DNA from: Bacteroides zoogleoformans
Lineage (GTDB): Bacteria > Bacteroidota > Bacteroidia > Bacteroidales > Bacteroidaceae
Reading direction: 5' to 3'
Assembly: GCF_002998435.1 (NCBI RefSeq)
Contig: NZ_CP027231.1
Span: 909,001-973,000 of the forward strand
DNA: 64,000 nucleotides
Program-made: the position numbers and the translations under genes
The notes under the pieces: model-generated
Seen by the model: only the letters and a program-made list of their open reading frames with translations
Databases searched by the model: none
Told to the model about the DNA's origin: nothing
In this document: piece by piece, positions 48,904 to 57,813 of the stretch
Numbering within the stretch: position 1 is the stretch's first letter
Layout of the letters: each line of letters begins with the position of its first letter

Positions 48904-49114
48904 AATTCAATCTGTTTAAGCCTCCCTCTTTTTTATCACTCTTTTTGAAGAGTTCCTAAGACGGTGCGTCTTCCTGCTCTTATCCTCCTCGACATGCTTC
49001 ATTTGCTTACCCAGAAAGCCACGCACATTCAGAAAAGACTTCGCAAGAAGACCGGGAAAGTCCAAACAGCTTCTTTTTTCACAACACAAAGGTAATATTT
49101 ATTGCCGAAAGGAC

Positions 49115-49122
49115 TATCTTTG
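49115..49122 (+). promoter_or_regulatory. -7 element before aroB
   Basis: TATCTTTG fits TAnnTTTG, 34 bp before the aroB ATG; no clear TTG at the expected -33 distance. Confidence 0.5.
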
Positions 49123-49156
49123 CCCTGCAATAAATCAACAAATCACAAATCTTCTC

Positions 49157-50218
49157 ATGAATAAACAAGAAGTAATTCTTTGCGAAAGACTGGCCGACAG
49201 CCTGACACGTGCCATTGAAAGATGCCCCCACAACAAGATCTTCATCCTCACCGACCAACACACCCATCGCCTCTGCCTGCCGCAATTAACGCACATCCCG
49301 GCAGTGAAAGAAGCTGAAGAAATCGTTATCGGAGCAGAAGACATACATAAGAATCTGGAAACATTGGCTTCGGTATGGCAGGCCTTGAGCGAGAAAGGGG
49401 CCGACCGACACTCTCTACTTATCAATCTGGGCGGAGGCATGGTGACCGACCTTGGTGGTTTTGCCGCTTCAACCTTTAAACGAGGCATTGCCTATATCAA
49501 CATCCCCACCACCTTGCTCGCCATGGTCGACGCATCGGTAGGAGGCAAGACCGGCATCAACTTCAACGGTCTGAAGAATGAAATCGGTGTATTTGCACCC
49601 GCTGCCTGCGTACTCATAGAAACCGAATTCCTCCGTAGCCTTGACGCTCACAACTTCTTCTCCGGCTATGCCGAGATGTTGAAGCATGGCCTCATCAGTA
49701 CTCCGAAGCATTGGACAGAATTGCTGGCTTTTGATACCGAAAACATTGACTATACGGTGTTGAAGCAAATGGTGGGACGTTCCGTGGAAGTAAAAGAACG
49801 CATTGTGGAAGAGGATCCTTTGGAGCATGGCATCCGGAAAGCCTTGAATCTGGGACATACCGTAGGCCATGCCTTCGAGAGCCTTTCCCTTGCGGAGCAT
49901 CGTCCCGTATTGCACGGTTATGCCGTCGCATGGGGCATTGTCTGCGAGTTATACCTTTCTCATATAAAGGTAGGATTTCCCAAAGAAAGCATGTATCAAA
50001 CCATCCGCTTTATCAAAGAGAACTATGGAGGTTTTTACTTCGACTGCAAACAATATGACCGCCTGTACGAACTGATGAAGCACGATAAGAAGAATATGGC
50101 CGGCGTAATCAACTTCACTTTATTGAAAGATATAGGCGACATTTGCCTCAACCAGACAGCAGACAAGGAAACCATCTTCGAGATGTTCGATTTCTATAGA
50201 GAATGTATGGGAGTGTAA
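49157..50218 (+). CDS. aroB: 3-dehydroquinate synthase
   Basis: A 353-residue NAD- and zinc-dependent enzyme of the shikimate route, turning DAHP into 3-dehydroquinate. NAD-binding LLINLGGGMVTDLGGFAASTFKRGI and the substrate loop GGKTGINFNGLKNEIG are intact. Metal ligands lie in AEMLKHGLI and LNLGHTVGHAFESL. Length is normal. It stands alone, transcribed away from the membrane-protein genes. Confidence 0.97.
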   Translation: MNKQEVILCERLADSLTRAIERCPHNKIFILTDQHTHRLCLPQLTHIPAVKEAEEIVIGAEDIHKNLETLASVWQALSEKGADRHSLLINLGGGMVTDLGGFAASTFKRGIAYINIPTTLLAMVDASVGGKTGINFNGLKNEIGVFAPAACVLIETEFLRSLDAHNFFSGYAEMLKHGLISTPKHWTELLAFDTENIDYTVLKQMVGRSVEVKERIVEEDPLEHGIRKALNLGHTVGHAFESLSLAEHRPVLHGYAVAWGIVCELYLSHIKVGFPKESMYQTIRFIKENYGGFYFDCKQYDRLYELMKHDKKNMAGVINFTLLKDIGDICLNQTADKETIFEMFDFYRECMGV

Positions 50219-50280
50219 AACTACCGGAAAGGCAGATGAGTGACAAATGCCGAAGAAAGCCACAAAAGCGGAAGCTTGCT

Positions 50281-50922
50281 TCAAGGCGTCACCCCCCGAA
50301 GCAGCCTCCCCTTTACAAACTCTTCCAGAAACTCCACCGTGGCATCAATGCCCAACACGGACGAGTCGATGCAAAGATGATAGGTAGAGGCAGCCCCCCA
50401 CGTCTTGTTGCTGTAAAAATTATAGTAACCGGCACGCCTCTTATCAGCTTTCTCCATCAGCTCCTCTGCCTCTGTTCTCGAAATAGAACGCAGACTGCAA
50501 ATACGGGCAATACGCTCTTCCGGAGTAGAGAAAACAAAGATATTGACACAACGGGGATGCTCGCGCAAGATATAGTCGGCACAACGCCCGACGAACAGAC
50601 ACGAGCCTTTCGAAGCCAGTTTTCTTATCACATCACTCTGAATTTTGAAAAGCGCATCGTTACTCAAACAACTCGTAACAGGAACAGCTCCGTCATTGAT
50701 AAAAGGGAAACGCATTCCTAACAAGCCTCCAAACACGCCTTGCGATGCTTTTTCGTCGGCCTTCTCGAAGAATTCGCTGCAAAAGCCGCTTTCTTCCGAA
50801 GCCAGACTTATCAGTTCCTTGTCATAAAAACCGATGCCCAAGCGGGACGCCAGTTTCTCGCCCACTTCATGTCCGCCGCTACCAAGCTGGCGGCCGATGT
50901 TTACTACAAACTTTTTATCCAT
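50281..50922 (-). CDS. cytidylate-kinase-like protein
   Basis: A 213-residue P-loop protein of the cytidylate kinase-like family (AAA_33/Cytidylate_kin2 type). The loop is GRQLGSGGHEVGEKLA near residues 10-25, rather than a textbook GxxGxGKS. Later parts include FVGRCADYILREH and the Arg-rich lid DKRRAGYYNFYSNKTWG. It is not the essential cmk, so substrate is open. Start at 50922 (MDKKFVVNIG) is preferred over 50970 since it places the P-loop at the normal distance. Confidence 0.9.
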   Translation of the reverse strand: MDKKFVVNIGRQLGSGGHEVGEKLASRLGIGFYDKELISLASEESGFCSEFFEKADEKASQGVFGGLLGMRFPFINDGAVPVTSCLSNDALFKIQSDVIRKLASKGSCLFVGRCADYILREHPRCVNIFVFSTPEERIARICSLRSISRTEAEELMEKADKRRAGYYNFYSNKTWGAASTYHLCIDSSVLGIDATVEFLEEFVKGRLLRGVTP

Positions 50923-51033
50923 AATATATCGTCTATCGCACTTGCGGATAACAAATATAGGAAAAATCACGGAATATACTCCTGATAATGAAGAAGCAAA
51001 TGCTCTTCCATTCTTTTTTTACTATTTTTCTTG

Positions 51034-52401
51034 CTATTCTAATGGCACTCCCGCCGCAGCAACCTTGAATTTGCGAAACTGCATCACCAGCATCACCAAT
51101 GCTATCAAGCTTGCAAGCAGGTCGGAAACCGGCATGCTGTACCACACACCCTCCACTCCCCAAAACTGGGGCAGCACCAACAGGCAGGGAAGCAGAATCA
51201 ACAGCTGGCGGGTAAGGGAAAGAAAGATGGCCTTGCCCGCCATCCCTATGCTCTGGAAAAAATTGGAAGTCACCATCTGAAAACCGATTACGGGAAAGAA
51301 CATGACGACAATCCGCAATCCGCGGGACGACATCTCTATCAGTTGGGCATCGGAAGTGAAGATGCTCACCACCACGTCGGGCATCAACATGCCCACCCAA
51401 AAGCCGAAAGAGGTCACTCCCGTGGCGTAGATAATGGTCAGCTTCAACACTTTCGTGACGCGGGGATAGAGCCTTGCGCCGAAATTATATCCGGCAATGG
51501 GCTGCATGCCTTGGTTCAACCCCATCACAATCATCACGACGATAAACACCAATCGGTTCACGATGCCGTAGGCACCGATAGCCAAGTCTCCACCGTGCTT
51601 TTTCAGCCCTTGATTGATGAGAATCACGATGAAACAAGCCGCCAGATTCATCAGGAAAGGAGACATGCCGATGGACAGCGAGTCGAAAACAATCTTACGT
51701 TTCAGCCGGAAGATGCCGCGGTGGAAGTGCAACAGTTCATCCTTATTGCCGAACAGCTTGAATTGCCAAGCCAACGCCAAGAGCTGCGCCAAGACAGTAG
51801 CGATGGCCGCCCCGCGTATTCCCCAACCGAAGCCGTATATGAAAAGAGGGTCTAAAACGGTGTTGATTATTACCGTGCCCACGGTGGCATACATCGCCTT
51901 TTGCGGATGCCCCGAAGAGCGCAACACGGCATTCAGGCCAAGATACAGGTGGGTGACAATATTGCCCAGGAGAATGATTTGCATGTATTCTTTTGCATAG
52001 TCCACCGTCCGGTCGCTTCCGCCGAAGAAATAAAGAACAGGTTCGAGAAACGCCAGCATCACTGCCATAAAGACCACGCCCAACAGAATGTTCAGCACAA
52101 AGACATTGCCCAACACGCGTTGAGCCGTATCATAATCTTTCTGTCCCAACCTGACGGAAATCAGTGTGGAAGCTCCCACACCTACCAGCGAACCGAAGGC
52201 AGCCGAAAGATTCATCAGCGGAAAAGTCAGCGCCAGTCCCGAAATGGCCATCGTTCCCACTCCATGGCCTATGAAGATGCTGTCAACCATATTATATAAG
52301 GAAGAGGCCGTCATGGCTATGATTGCCGGAACGGCATATTGCAACAATAACCTGCCTATACTCTGCGTGCCCAGCGCTGTGGGTGTTCTTTGTCCTGCCA
52401 T
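51034..52401 (-). CDS. MATE-family efflux transporter
   Basis: A 455-residue multidrug and toxin extrusion transporter with 12 predicted helices in two six-helix halves. Each half begins with the family arrangement: PAIIAMTASSLYNMVDSIFIGH and later LSIGMSPFLMNLAACFIVILINQGL. It probably expels drugs or metabolites using a Na+ or H+ gradient. It lies downstream of a gap that marks the edge of the accessory island. Confidence 0.95.
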   Translation of the reverse strand: MAGQRTPTALGTQSIGRLLLQYAVPAIIAMTASSLYNMVDSIFIGHGVGTMAISGLALTFPLMNLSAAFGSLVGVGASTLISVRLGQKDYDTAQRVLGNVFVLNILLGVVFMAVMLAFLEPVLYFFGGSDRTVDYAKEYMQIILLGNIVTHLYLGLNAVLRSSGHPQKAMYATVGTVIINTVLDPLFIYGFGWGIRGAAIATVLAQLLALAWQFKLFGNKDELLHFHRGIFRLKRKIVFDSLSIGMSPFLMNLAACFIVILINQGLKKHGGDLAIGAYGIVNRLVFIVVMIVMGLNQGMQPIAGYNFGARLYPRVTKVLKLTIIYATGVTSFGFWVGMLMPDVVVSIFTSDAQLIEMSSRGLRIVVMFFPVIGFQMVTSNFFQSIGMAGKAIFLSLTRQLLILLPCLLVLPQFWGVEGVWYSMPVSDLLASLIALVMLVMQFRKFKVAAAGVPLE

Positions 52402-52565
52402 ACTATACCCGTTTCTGTTTTTTCAGGGAACAAAGGTACTCAAATTCTCAAAAGCGTACAAGCAATCTGTCCGTCATTAAGACATAGAACGATGAAACGG
52501 GAATGAGAAGCCTACTCACGCAGGAAAAAAAATCAGGACAATCAGCTTTTCTTTTTTCTTACAAA

Positions 52566-52680
52566 GGGGCGACTATTACCACGAAGCCACCGAAGAGCTG
52601 CGCCGGCTGTGCCGCAGGCAAAAGGCGAACCCATCGAATTCTCTTATTGATAACGGAAAAGAAACATGACTACACAAAAT
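52566..52680 (+). pseudogene. collapsed relic of a VirE_N/DUF3987 cassette
   Basis: Bases 52566-52627 match 55002-55063, inside the VirE_N gene, with a few changes. Without a break the sequence then continues with 55495-55545, the 3' end of that gene, its downstream gap and the first codons of the DUF3987 gene. About 431 bases are missing at the join. After ATGACTACACAAAA the frame ends in TGA within eleven codons. This is a decayed second copy of the intact cassette 2.4 kb away. Confidence 0.85.
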
Positions 52681-52787
52681 TACAAAACTGTTTACTTCTG
52701 ATATTTGCAAAGAAAAACCGCAGATTTGCTGAAATTTTGCAAATCGACGGGTTTTATATTCAGATTTTGGAAGATAACTTTCTATGG

Positions 52788-53038
52788 CTATAAGTATTTG
52801 TTGAGTTCCATAACCAGTTTGTGAACCGTTGTGGAGGACTCCTCTTCAGCAGGATTGCCATGTGAGATTTCCGCAAGTACTGTCTCTGCATTGTGTATGG
52901 CATGCTGCTGACGAGACAAAAGCAAATTGTACATGACTGCACCATATCCCTCACTCTTGCTGTAAGGCACTCCTGTCAGCCCGGTAAGCATGTCCTTGTA
53001 TTGGCTGCGATGAATGGCACCAGTGTATATTTAGTCAT
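52788..53038 (-). pseudogene. truncated RloB-like gene
   Basis: An ATG at 53038, 2 bases after the RloA stop, starts MTKY and then the frame is lost. From 53030 another frame reads AIHRSQYKDMLTGLTG and ends ESSTTVHKLVMELNKYL, which matches the C-terminus of RloB-family proteins (conserved STTVHKLV end). RloB is normally about 200-220 residues and follows RloA. Here only about 80 residues remain, so roughly the first two thirds have been deleted at the join near 53030. Confidence 0.65.
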
Positions 53039-53039
53039 A

Positions 53040-54251
53040 TCAAGCAGGATTAAAGATTTTCTCTATGTCACCAAAGATGGGGGTTGCCCCGTATTTTCCA
53101 AGCAAATAGTCCCTCTCAAACGGCGATGTGCTGCGCACCTTGTATTCAGCCAATGAGAATAGTTCCGTTGCACCGAAGTTGTCCTTCTGTGTGAACCAAA
53201 CCTGGTCTCTTCTGAACAGACCGGCACTCAGCAGGAAAGTATCGTGAGCGGTAAACAGGAGCTGCGCACCCTTTGGGTTCGTCTTGGCATCGTTGAATAG
53301 GGTAACGATCTTTTTGACAAGCAGCGGATGAAGCTTGGAGTCAAGTTCATCAATGACAATTCGTTTGCCATTATCGAGAGCGTCAATAATGGGATATGCC
53401 AGTGAAAAGTACTTGATAGTACCTTCTGACTCATTTTGGTTGAAAGCGAATGTGACGCTGTTTACTTCACGGCCTTCATCATCATACTGACGGTGATCGC
53501 TGACAATGCGGTTATCAATCTTTGATATGTTCTCTATGCCAAGGTCTGCATATTTGGCAAATGAAATGATACGATTGCGCAGAGCTTCATCATCAAGGCG
53601 CTTGATGGCATTATTCCACAGCTTGTCATCTTCAGAGCAGAAGACAACGAGCGTGTCATTTAGCCAACCGAGGATGCCGACTGCCGTCGGTTCATTGAAC
53701 TGGGCAGCCGTTGAGAGCAGCAGCGCATTGCTGCGGATCATTTTCTTATTCACCAGTTCCTGCATCAACCGACTCTTAGGATGAACTGTCGTTCCATCCG
53801 CTTCGCGATAGAACAGCTCGACATCCTTGGCACGCTTCTTACATGCTCTTTTATAAAGCCACTCCTCATGAACAGTATGGTTGTCAGCTTCAAAACCATA
53901 TCTGTAGATAAATTTACCATCGGTAAATGTGGCTTCAAAGGCAGTGGGCTCTTTTACGCTTGACGCATTTAGCCTGAAATTCTCAATGCCGATAGATTCT
54001 CCCACCTGGCTGTTCCGGAATGAATCGGTGATAAACCGTTTGTAAAAATCAAAGCCCTTCAGCACGTTGGATTTTCCCGACGCATTAGCACCGTAAATGA
54101 CAGCACCCCTTACAAGCGATATGCCTGTGTCTTCAAGGGGAAAAAGGTCATTCGGCTCAGAGCAGGACTCTTTGAGCGGTGTCGAGACAAAAGAAAGTTT
54201 AAGTTCTTCCTTTATCGACAGATAGTTGCTTACACAAAATTCAAGAATCAT
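53040..54251 (-). CDS. RloA-type AAA/ABC-like ATPase
   Basis: A 403-residue ATPase of the AAA_15/AAA_21 group (RloA, OLD-like). Walker A is VIYGANASGKSNVLKGF near residues 52-68, an ABC-like signature is NESEGTIKYFSLAYP, Walker B is IVIDELDSKLHPLLV and the switch His is in LLFTAHDTFLL. Such ATPases pair with an effector such as RloB in phage-defence or abortive-infection modules. Here the partner is truncated, so the module is probably inactive. Start at 54251 is set by the consensus promoter at 54283-54312. Confidence 0.9.
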   Translation of the reverse strand: MILEFCVSNYLSIKEELKLSFVSTPLKESCSEPNDLFPLEDTGISLVRGAVIYGANASGKSNVLKGFDFYKRFITDSFRNSQVGESIGIENFRLNASSVKEPTAFEATFTDGKFIYRYGFEADNHTVHEEWLYKRACKKRAKDVELFYREADGTTVHPKSRLMQELVNKKMIRSNALLLSTAAQFNEPTAVGILGWLNDTLVVFCSEDDKLWNNAIKRLDDEALRNRIISFAKYADLGIENISKIDNRIVSDHRQYDDEGREVNSVTFAFNQNESEGTIKYFSLAYPIIDALDNGKRIVIDELDSKLHPLLVKKIVTLFNDAKTNPKGAQLLFTAHDTFLLSAGLFRRDQVWFTQKDNFGATELFSLAEYKVRSTSPFERDYLLGKYGATPIFGDIEKIFNPA

Positions 54252-54282
54252 GTATTTAACCCATATATTTGTAGATTTCATG

Positions 54283-54312
54283 CAAATATACAACTTTTCC
54301 CTTAAAAAACAA
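54283..54312 (-). promoter_or_regulatory. consensus promoter for the RloA-type gene
   Basis: On the minus strand: TTG at 54312-54310, 19 bp, TATATTTG at 54290-54283. It lies over an in-frame Met at 54293, which therefore is not used. The remaining gap 54313-54557 has a small hairpin gacgag-aacg-ctcgtc at 54483 and nothing else. Confidence 0.8.
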
Positions 54313-54557
54313 GAAAGAAAAGAACGAAATTTGTGTTATTCACTCTTAATCACACCGATTTTGCCAATTCTGAATAATAACTGAGTATATTGATACTATT
54401 TGTTTGAGTACAATGGTGAAAAGATTGCTCCGTAATGAGAAAAGGCCTGCATATGCACCCACACAAAAACAAGAATAAAGGTTGACGAGAACGCTCGTCG
54501 GCTCCTCGTCGCCCCTACTCCCCTTTTCTTTGCTCCGAACTTTAAAACATAAAAAAG

Positions 54558-54917
54558 ATGGAAAACGAAAAAAAACTGTTACTATCGGAGAAGATGGAGC
54601 AGCTGCACACGCAGCTGACGGCACTGGCCCGCCTGCTCGAGAGGGCCGACGTAGAACCCCGCCCGGAGGTGGCGCGCGGATGGGTGGACGGAACAGACGT
54701 GATGGAAGCCCTGCACATCAGCCCGCGCACCCTGCAGACGCTGCGCAGCAACGGCACCATAGGCTACACCACCCTGGGCAAGAAGTACTATTACCGCATA
54801 GACGAGATAGACCGCCTGCTGCGCGACAACTACGTCATGTTCCGCCTCTCGGCGCAACGAGGAGGCGACGAGAGCACCTCGTCACGACACAAAAAAAAGG
54901 AAGGAGGCGGACGATGA
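54558..54917 (+). CDS. excisionase-like helix-turn-helix protein
   Basis: A 119-residue DNA-binding protein. An N-terminal coiled coil (MEQLHTQLTALARLLERAD) precedes a MerR/excisionase-like domain at about 40-90: GTDVMEALHISPRTLQTLRSNGTIGYTTLGKKYYYR. Its tail is basic. It overlaps the VirE_N gene by 4 bases (ATGA). The cassette is strongly GC-rich compared with the surrounding core. The family is common in Bacteroides mobile elements, where it probably acts as regulator or recombination directionality factor. Confidence 0.88.
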   Translation: MENEKKLLLSEKMEQLHTQLTALARLLERADVEPRPEVARGWVDGTDVMEALHISPRTLQTLRSNGTIGYTTLGKKYYYRIDEIDRLLRDNYVMFRLSAQRGGDESTSSRHKKKEGGGR

Positions 54918-55516
54918 ACCGCTTCAGCTTTTTCCGCGCGCCCATCAGCAACGTGGTGCCGCACGCCACCGTGAGGTTACGGCAAATCTACAACGCCGTC
55001 AGGGGCGACTATTACCGCGAAGCCACCGAAGAGCTGCGACGGCTGTGCCGCAGGCAGAAGGCGGGCGAGGTGAGCCGCCAAGAGGTGCAACGCTTCAAGG
55101 CGGCGCACTTCGACTACGCCACCTTCAGCGGCATCTTCAGCCGGCGCCGCAGCGACGCCCTGGTGGAGCACAGCGGCCTGCTGTGCTTCGACTTCGACCA
55201 CGTGGACCAATGGCACAGCCGGGGAACCCCGGAAGGGGTATATGGCCTGCGCTATGTCCTGCTCAACGACAAGGAAGTGGACTTCGCCTTGATTTTCCGC
55301 AGCCCCGGAGGCGACGGCCTGAAGTGGGTGGTGCCCATAGACACCTCCCTGGCCGACCATGCCGAATGGTTCGACGCCCTGGCCTGCTACGTGCAGCACA
55401 CCTACGACATCGCCCCCGACCCTTCGGGACGCGACGTGACACGCGCTTGCTACCTGCCCTGGGATCCCGACGTGGCGCTCAGGGAAGACGGCGGACCCAT
55501 CGAATTCTCTTATTGA
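54914..55516 (+). CDS. VirE N-terminal-like (BT4734-type) protein
   Basis: A 200-residue protein of the VirE_N/BT4734-like family: FRAPISNVVPHATVRLRQIYNAV at the start, HSGLLCFDFDHVDQWH with acidic residues, ALIFRSPGGDGLKWVVPID, and DPSGRDVTRACYLPWDPDV near the end. The layout is that of a primase-polymerase-like fold, and the family usually stands upstream of a DUF3987 protein. It begins inside the HTH gene stop and ends 15 bp before the DUF3987 gene. A collapsed copy of its ends lies at 52566. Confidence 0.9.
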   Translation: MNRFSFFRAPISNVVPHATVRLRQIYNAVRGDYYREATEELRRLCRRQKAGEVSRQEVQRFKAAHFDYATFSGIFSRRRSDALVEHSGLLCFDFDHVDQWHSRGTPEGVYGLRYVLLNDKEVDFALIFRSPGGDGLKWVVPIDTSLADHAEWFDALACYVQHTYDIAPDPSGRDVTRACYLPWDPDVALREDGGPIEFSY

Positions 55517-55531
55517 AAACTGAAAGGAAAC

Positions 55532-57364
55532 ATGACTACACAAAAATTCAACCCGAACGGATGGCGGCAAAGTGCCGCCGCCGATTTGCGCGCGCAGGTG
55601 GAGATTGTCACCGCACGCATCGAGACCATGGGCGCGGACATAGCTCCCGCCTACAACGACTGGCGCGACCTGGGCTTCGCCTTGGCCTGCGGGCTGGGCG
55701 AAGAAGGCCGCGCCTACTTTCACCGCCTGAGCCGCTTCTACTCCGGCTATAAGCCTGCCGAAGCCGACAAGCAGTACACCGCCTGCCTGCAAAGCCGGGG
55801 GCATGGCATCACGCCGGCCACCTTCTTTCACCTGGCACGGCAGGCGGGCGTGGATTGCCGTATTGCCACTTTGCCAAGAAAGGACGGTGCTGATTTTCCC
55901 GCTCCCCCCTCCCGCCCCTCTTCCGGCTCGCCGGCTCCCTGCGCCCCAGGCCGCGAGGAGAGAGAGCACCCCGCCCGCGGGCAGGAGGCCGGCAGGCCGG
56001 AGCCGCTTCCGTCTTTCCCCGACGAGGTGTACGCCTCGCTGCCGCGCCTGCTCACCGACGTCTGTTCCTACGGCCTCTCGCCCGAAGACACCGACATCCT
56101 GCTGCTGGGGGCACTCACCGTGCTCTCTTCCTGCCTGACGCAGGTGTGGGGACTTTACGGGCAGCGGCAGGTGTTTCCCAACCTCTTCCTGTTCATCAGC
56201 GCGCAGGCCTCGGCGGGCAAGGGCAGGCTCACCCTGTGCCGCCATCTGGCCGACGTGGTGCACGCCGACCTGCGCATGCGCAACCGCAAGGAGTGGGAAG
56301 AGTATCGCAGCCGGAAGGCGCTCTACGACAAGCGGCGGAAAGACAGCCAGGGCGAAGAGCCGCAGCAACCGCCCGTCAGGATGCTCTTCATCCCGGCCAA
56401 CAGCACCGCCACGGCCCTCTTCCAGACGCTGAACGACAATGACGGCCGGGCCCTGATGTTCGAGACCGAGGGCGACACGCTGGCCACCACCTTCCGCAGC
56501 GAGCACGGCAACTACAGCGACGGCCTGCGCAAGGCCTTCCACCACGAGCCCATCACCTACAACCGCCGGAAAGACCGCGAATACGTGGAGATTGCCATGC
56601 CCCGCCTGTCCGTCTTGCTCAGCGGCACGCCCGGACAGATAAGCGCGCTGATTCCCGACGCCGAGAACGGCCTCTTCTCCCGGTTCCTCTTCTACACGCT
56701 GCCCCTGCGGCCGGCATGGAACGATGTCTTTGCCGGCGACGAAAACGATACGCTGGACAACCGGTTCATCCGTCTGGGAGGACGCTTCTTCCAGTTCTAC
56801 CGCCGCCTCTCCTGCTCCGAGCCCATGCGCTTTGCGCTGACGCGCCGGCAGCAGACCGACTTCAACCGGTTCTTCGCCGAACTTCAGGAGCAAGGCATGC
56901 GGCGCTTCGGCGTGGAGCTGCTGCCATCCGTGCGCCGGCTCGGATTGTCGGCCTACCGCATCTGCATGACGCTTTCCGTCTTGCGCCTGATGGACTACGA
57001 GGGCGACACTCCCCTGCCCGCCACGCTGCTCTGCGGCGACGACGACTTTCGAGCCATGCTCCTGATGATGCCCGTGCTGATGCGGCACACCGCGCTGGCC
57101 TTCGCCTCGCTGAAGGCCGAAGCGCCACGGCCCGACGCCGCCCCGGCGCCTGCGGGGACAAGCCACCGCGAGTGCCGGCGCAACGCTTTGCTCAACGCCA
57201 TGCCCGATGCCTTCGACCGCGCGCAGTGGCAACAGAAGGCCGCCGAGCAGAACGTGCCCGTGCGCACCGCCGACCGCTACCTCATCGAGCTTTGCAACAA
57301 CGGCCGGCTGCTGAAGCCCGCCTACGACTCGTATCGCAAGCCGCCGGCAGAGGGTCCGGAGTAA
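55532..57364 (+). CDS. DUF3987 helicase-like protein with PriCT domain
   Basis: A 610-residue protein. Residues 1-105 form a primase C-terminal-like (PriCT_2) domain, with DWRDLGFALACGLGEEGRAYFHRLSRF and HGITPATFFHLAR. A Pro/Ala-rich linker at about 110-150 follows, and the DUF3987 domain runs from about 165, with a P-loop-like AQASAGKGRLTL, NSTATALFQTLND and LSGTPGQISALI. It likely acts in replication or mobilisation of a small element. The linker encodes a short repeat that also occurs inverted at 62802-62825. It ends just before the 11-bp repeat cluster. Confidence 0.9.
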   Translation: MTTQKFNPNGWRQSAAADLRAQVEIVTARIETMGADIAPAYNDWRDLGFALACGLGEEGRAYFHRLSRFYSGYKPAEADKQYTACLQSRGHGITPATFFHLARQAGVDCRIATLPRKDGADFPAPPSRPSSGSPAPCAPGREEREHPARGQEAGRPEPLPSFPDEVYASLPRLLTDVCSYGLSPEDTDILLLGALTVLSSCLTQVWGLYGQRQVFPNLFLFISAQASAGKGRLTLCRHLADVVHADLRMRNRKEWEEYRSRKALYDKRRKDSQGEEPQQPPVRMLFIPANSTATALFQTLNDNDGRALMFETEGDTLATTFRSEHGNYSDGLRKAFHHEPITYNRRKDREYVEIAMPRLSVLLSGTPGQISALIPDAENGLFSRFLFYTLPLRPAWNDVFAGDENDTLDNRFIRLGGRFFQFYRRLSCSEPMRFALTRRQQTDFNRFFAELQEQGMRRFGVELLPSVRRLGLSAYRICMTLSVLRLMDYEGDTPLPATLLCGDDDFRAMLLMMPVLMRHTALAFASLKAEAPRPDAAPAPAGTSHRECRRNALLNAMPDAFDRAQWQQKAAEQNVPVRTADRYLIELCNNGRLLKPAYDSYRKPPAEGPE

Positions 57365-57365
57365 G

Positions 57366-57616
57366 GCCCGCTCCGCATCAGGTCCGCATCGGCTCCGTAT
57401 AACCTCCGTACAGGCTCCGTATCAACTCCGTATCAACTCCGTATAACCTCCGCATAACCTCCGCTCACTTAGATACGGAGCCGACAGGAGGCTGATACAG
57501 AGCTGAAACGGAGTTAAAACGGACTTGAAACGGACTTGAAACGGACTTGAAACGGGCTTGAAACGAGCTTGAAACGGACTTGAAACAGAGTTGAAACGGA
57601 CTTGAAACGGGCTTGA
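57366..57616. repeat. long degenerate 11-bp-unit inverted repeat cluster
   Basis: The left arm has about nine 11-bp units near gctccgtatca; the right arm has about fourteen units near gaaacggactt or gatacggagct, the complement. The unit length is kept at 11 bp throughout while bases vary. It follows the DUF3987 stop by one base. It produces an artificial frame with FKSVSSPF repeats on the minus strand. Compare 18790-18930. Confidence 0.85.
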
Positions 57617-57639
57617 CAGGAAGCCGATATGCCAAAAAT

Positions 57640-57686
57640 ATGTACATTTGCACCCCGCAACGGCCCGTGGCTTATGCGGGGTGCAA
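57640..57686. promoter_or_regulatory. -7 element and strong hairpin before the IS
   Basis: TACATTTG at 57640-57647 is followed by a perfect 12-bp stem ttgcaccccgca / tgcggggtgcaa and nine A residues, then an ATG-started 8-codon frame (MFKIGSDG, stop at 57728). This looks like the promoter and leader of a gene that the insertion sequence has separated from the rest. Confidence 0.45.
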
Positions 57687-57813
57687 TAAAAAAAAAGTTC
57701 CTATGTTTAAAATCGGAAGTGACGGATAACATAATATAGCCCTAAAAAAGCTATACCATTATAGTTAACTTTGTAAGTGATAACAACAATATTAACTCAT
57801 AACGATATAGCTT

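Noticed and set aside
48920..49020. 28-codon basic frame on the minus strand
   Set aside because: No promoter, no family and very short; could not be supported.
54977..57232. 751-codon minus-strand open frame
   Set aside because: Antisense of the VirE_N and DUF3987 genes; high GC removes stop codons in the opposite strand.
57366..57616. CRISPR array
   Set aside because: Units are 11 bp, contiguous and degenerate with an inverted arm; there are no spacers and no cas genes.
57465..57732. Minus-strand frame with repeated FKSVSSPF
   Set aside because: It is a reading of the 11-bp repeat cluster; no conserved start or domain, so not a real protein.
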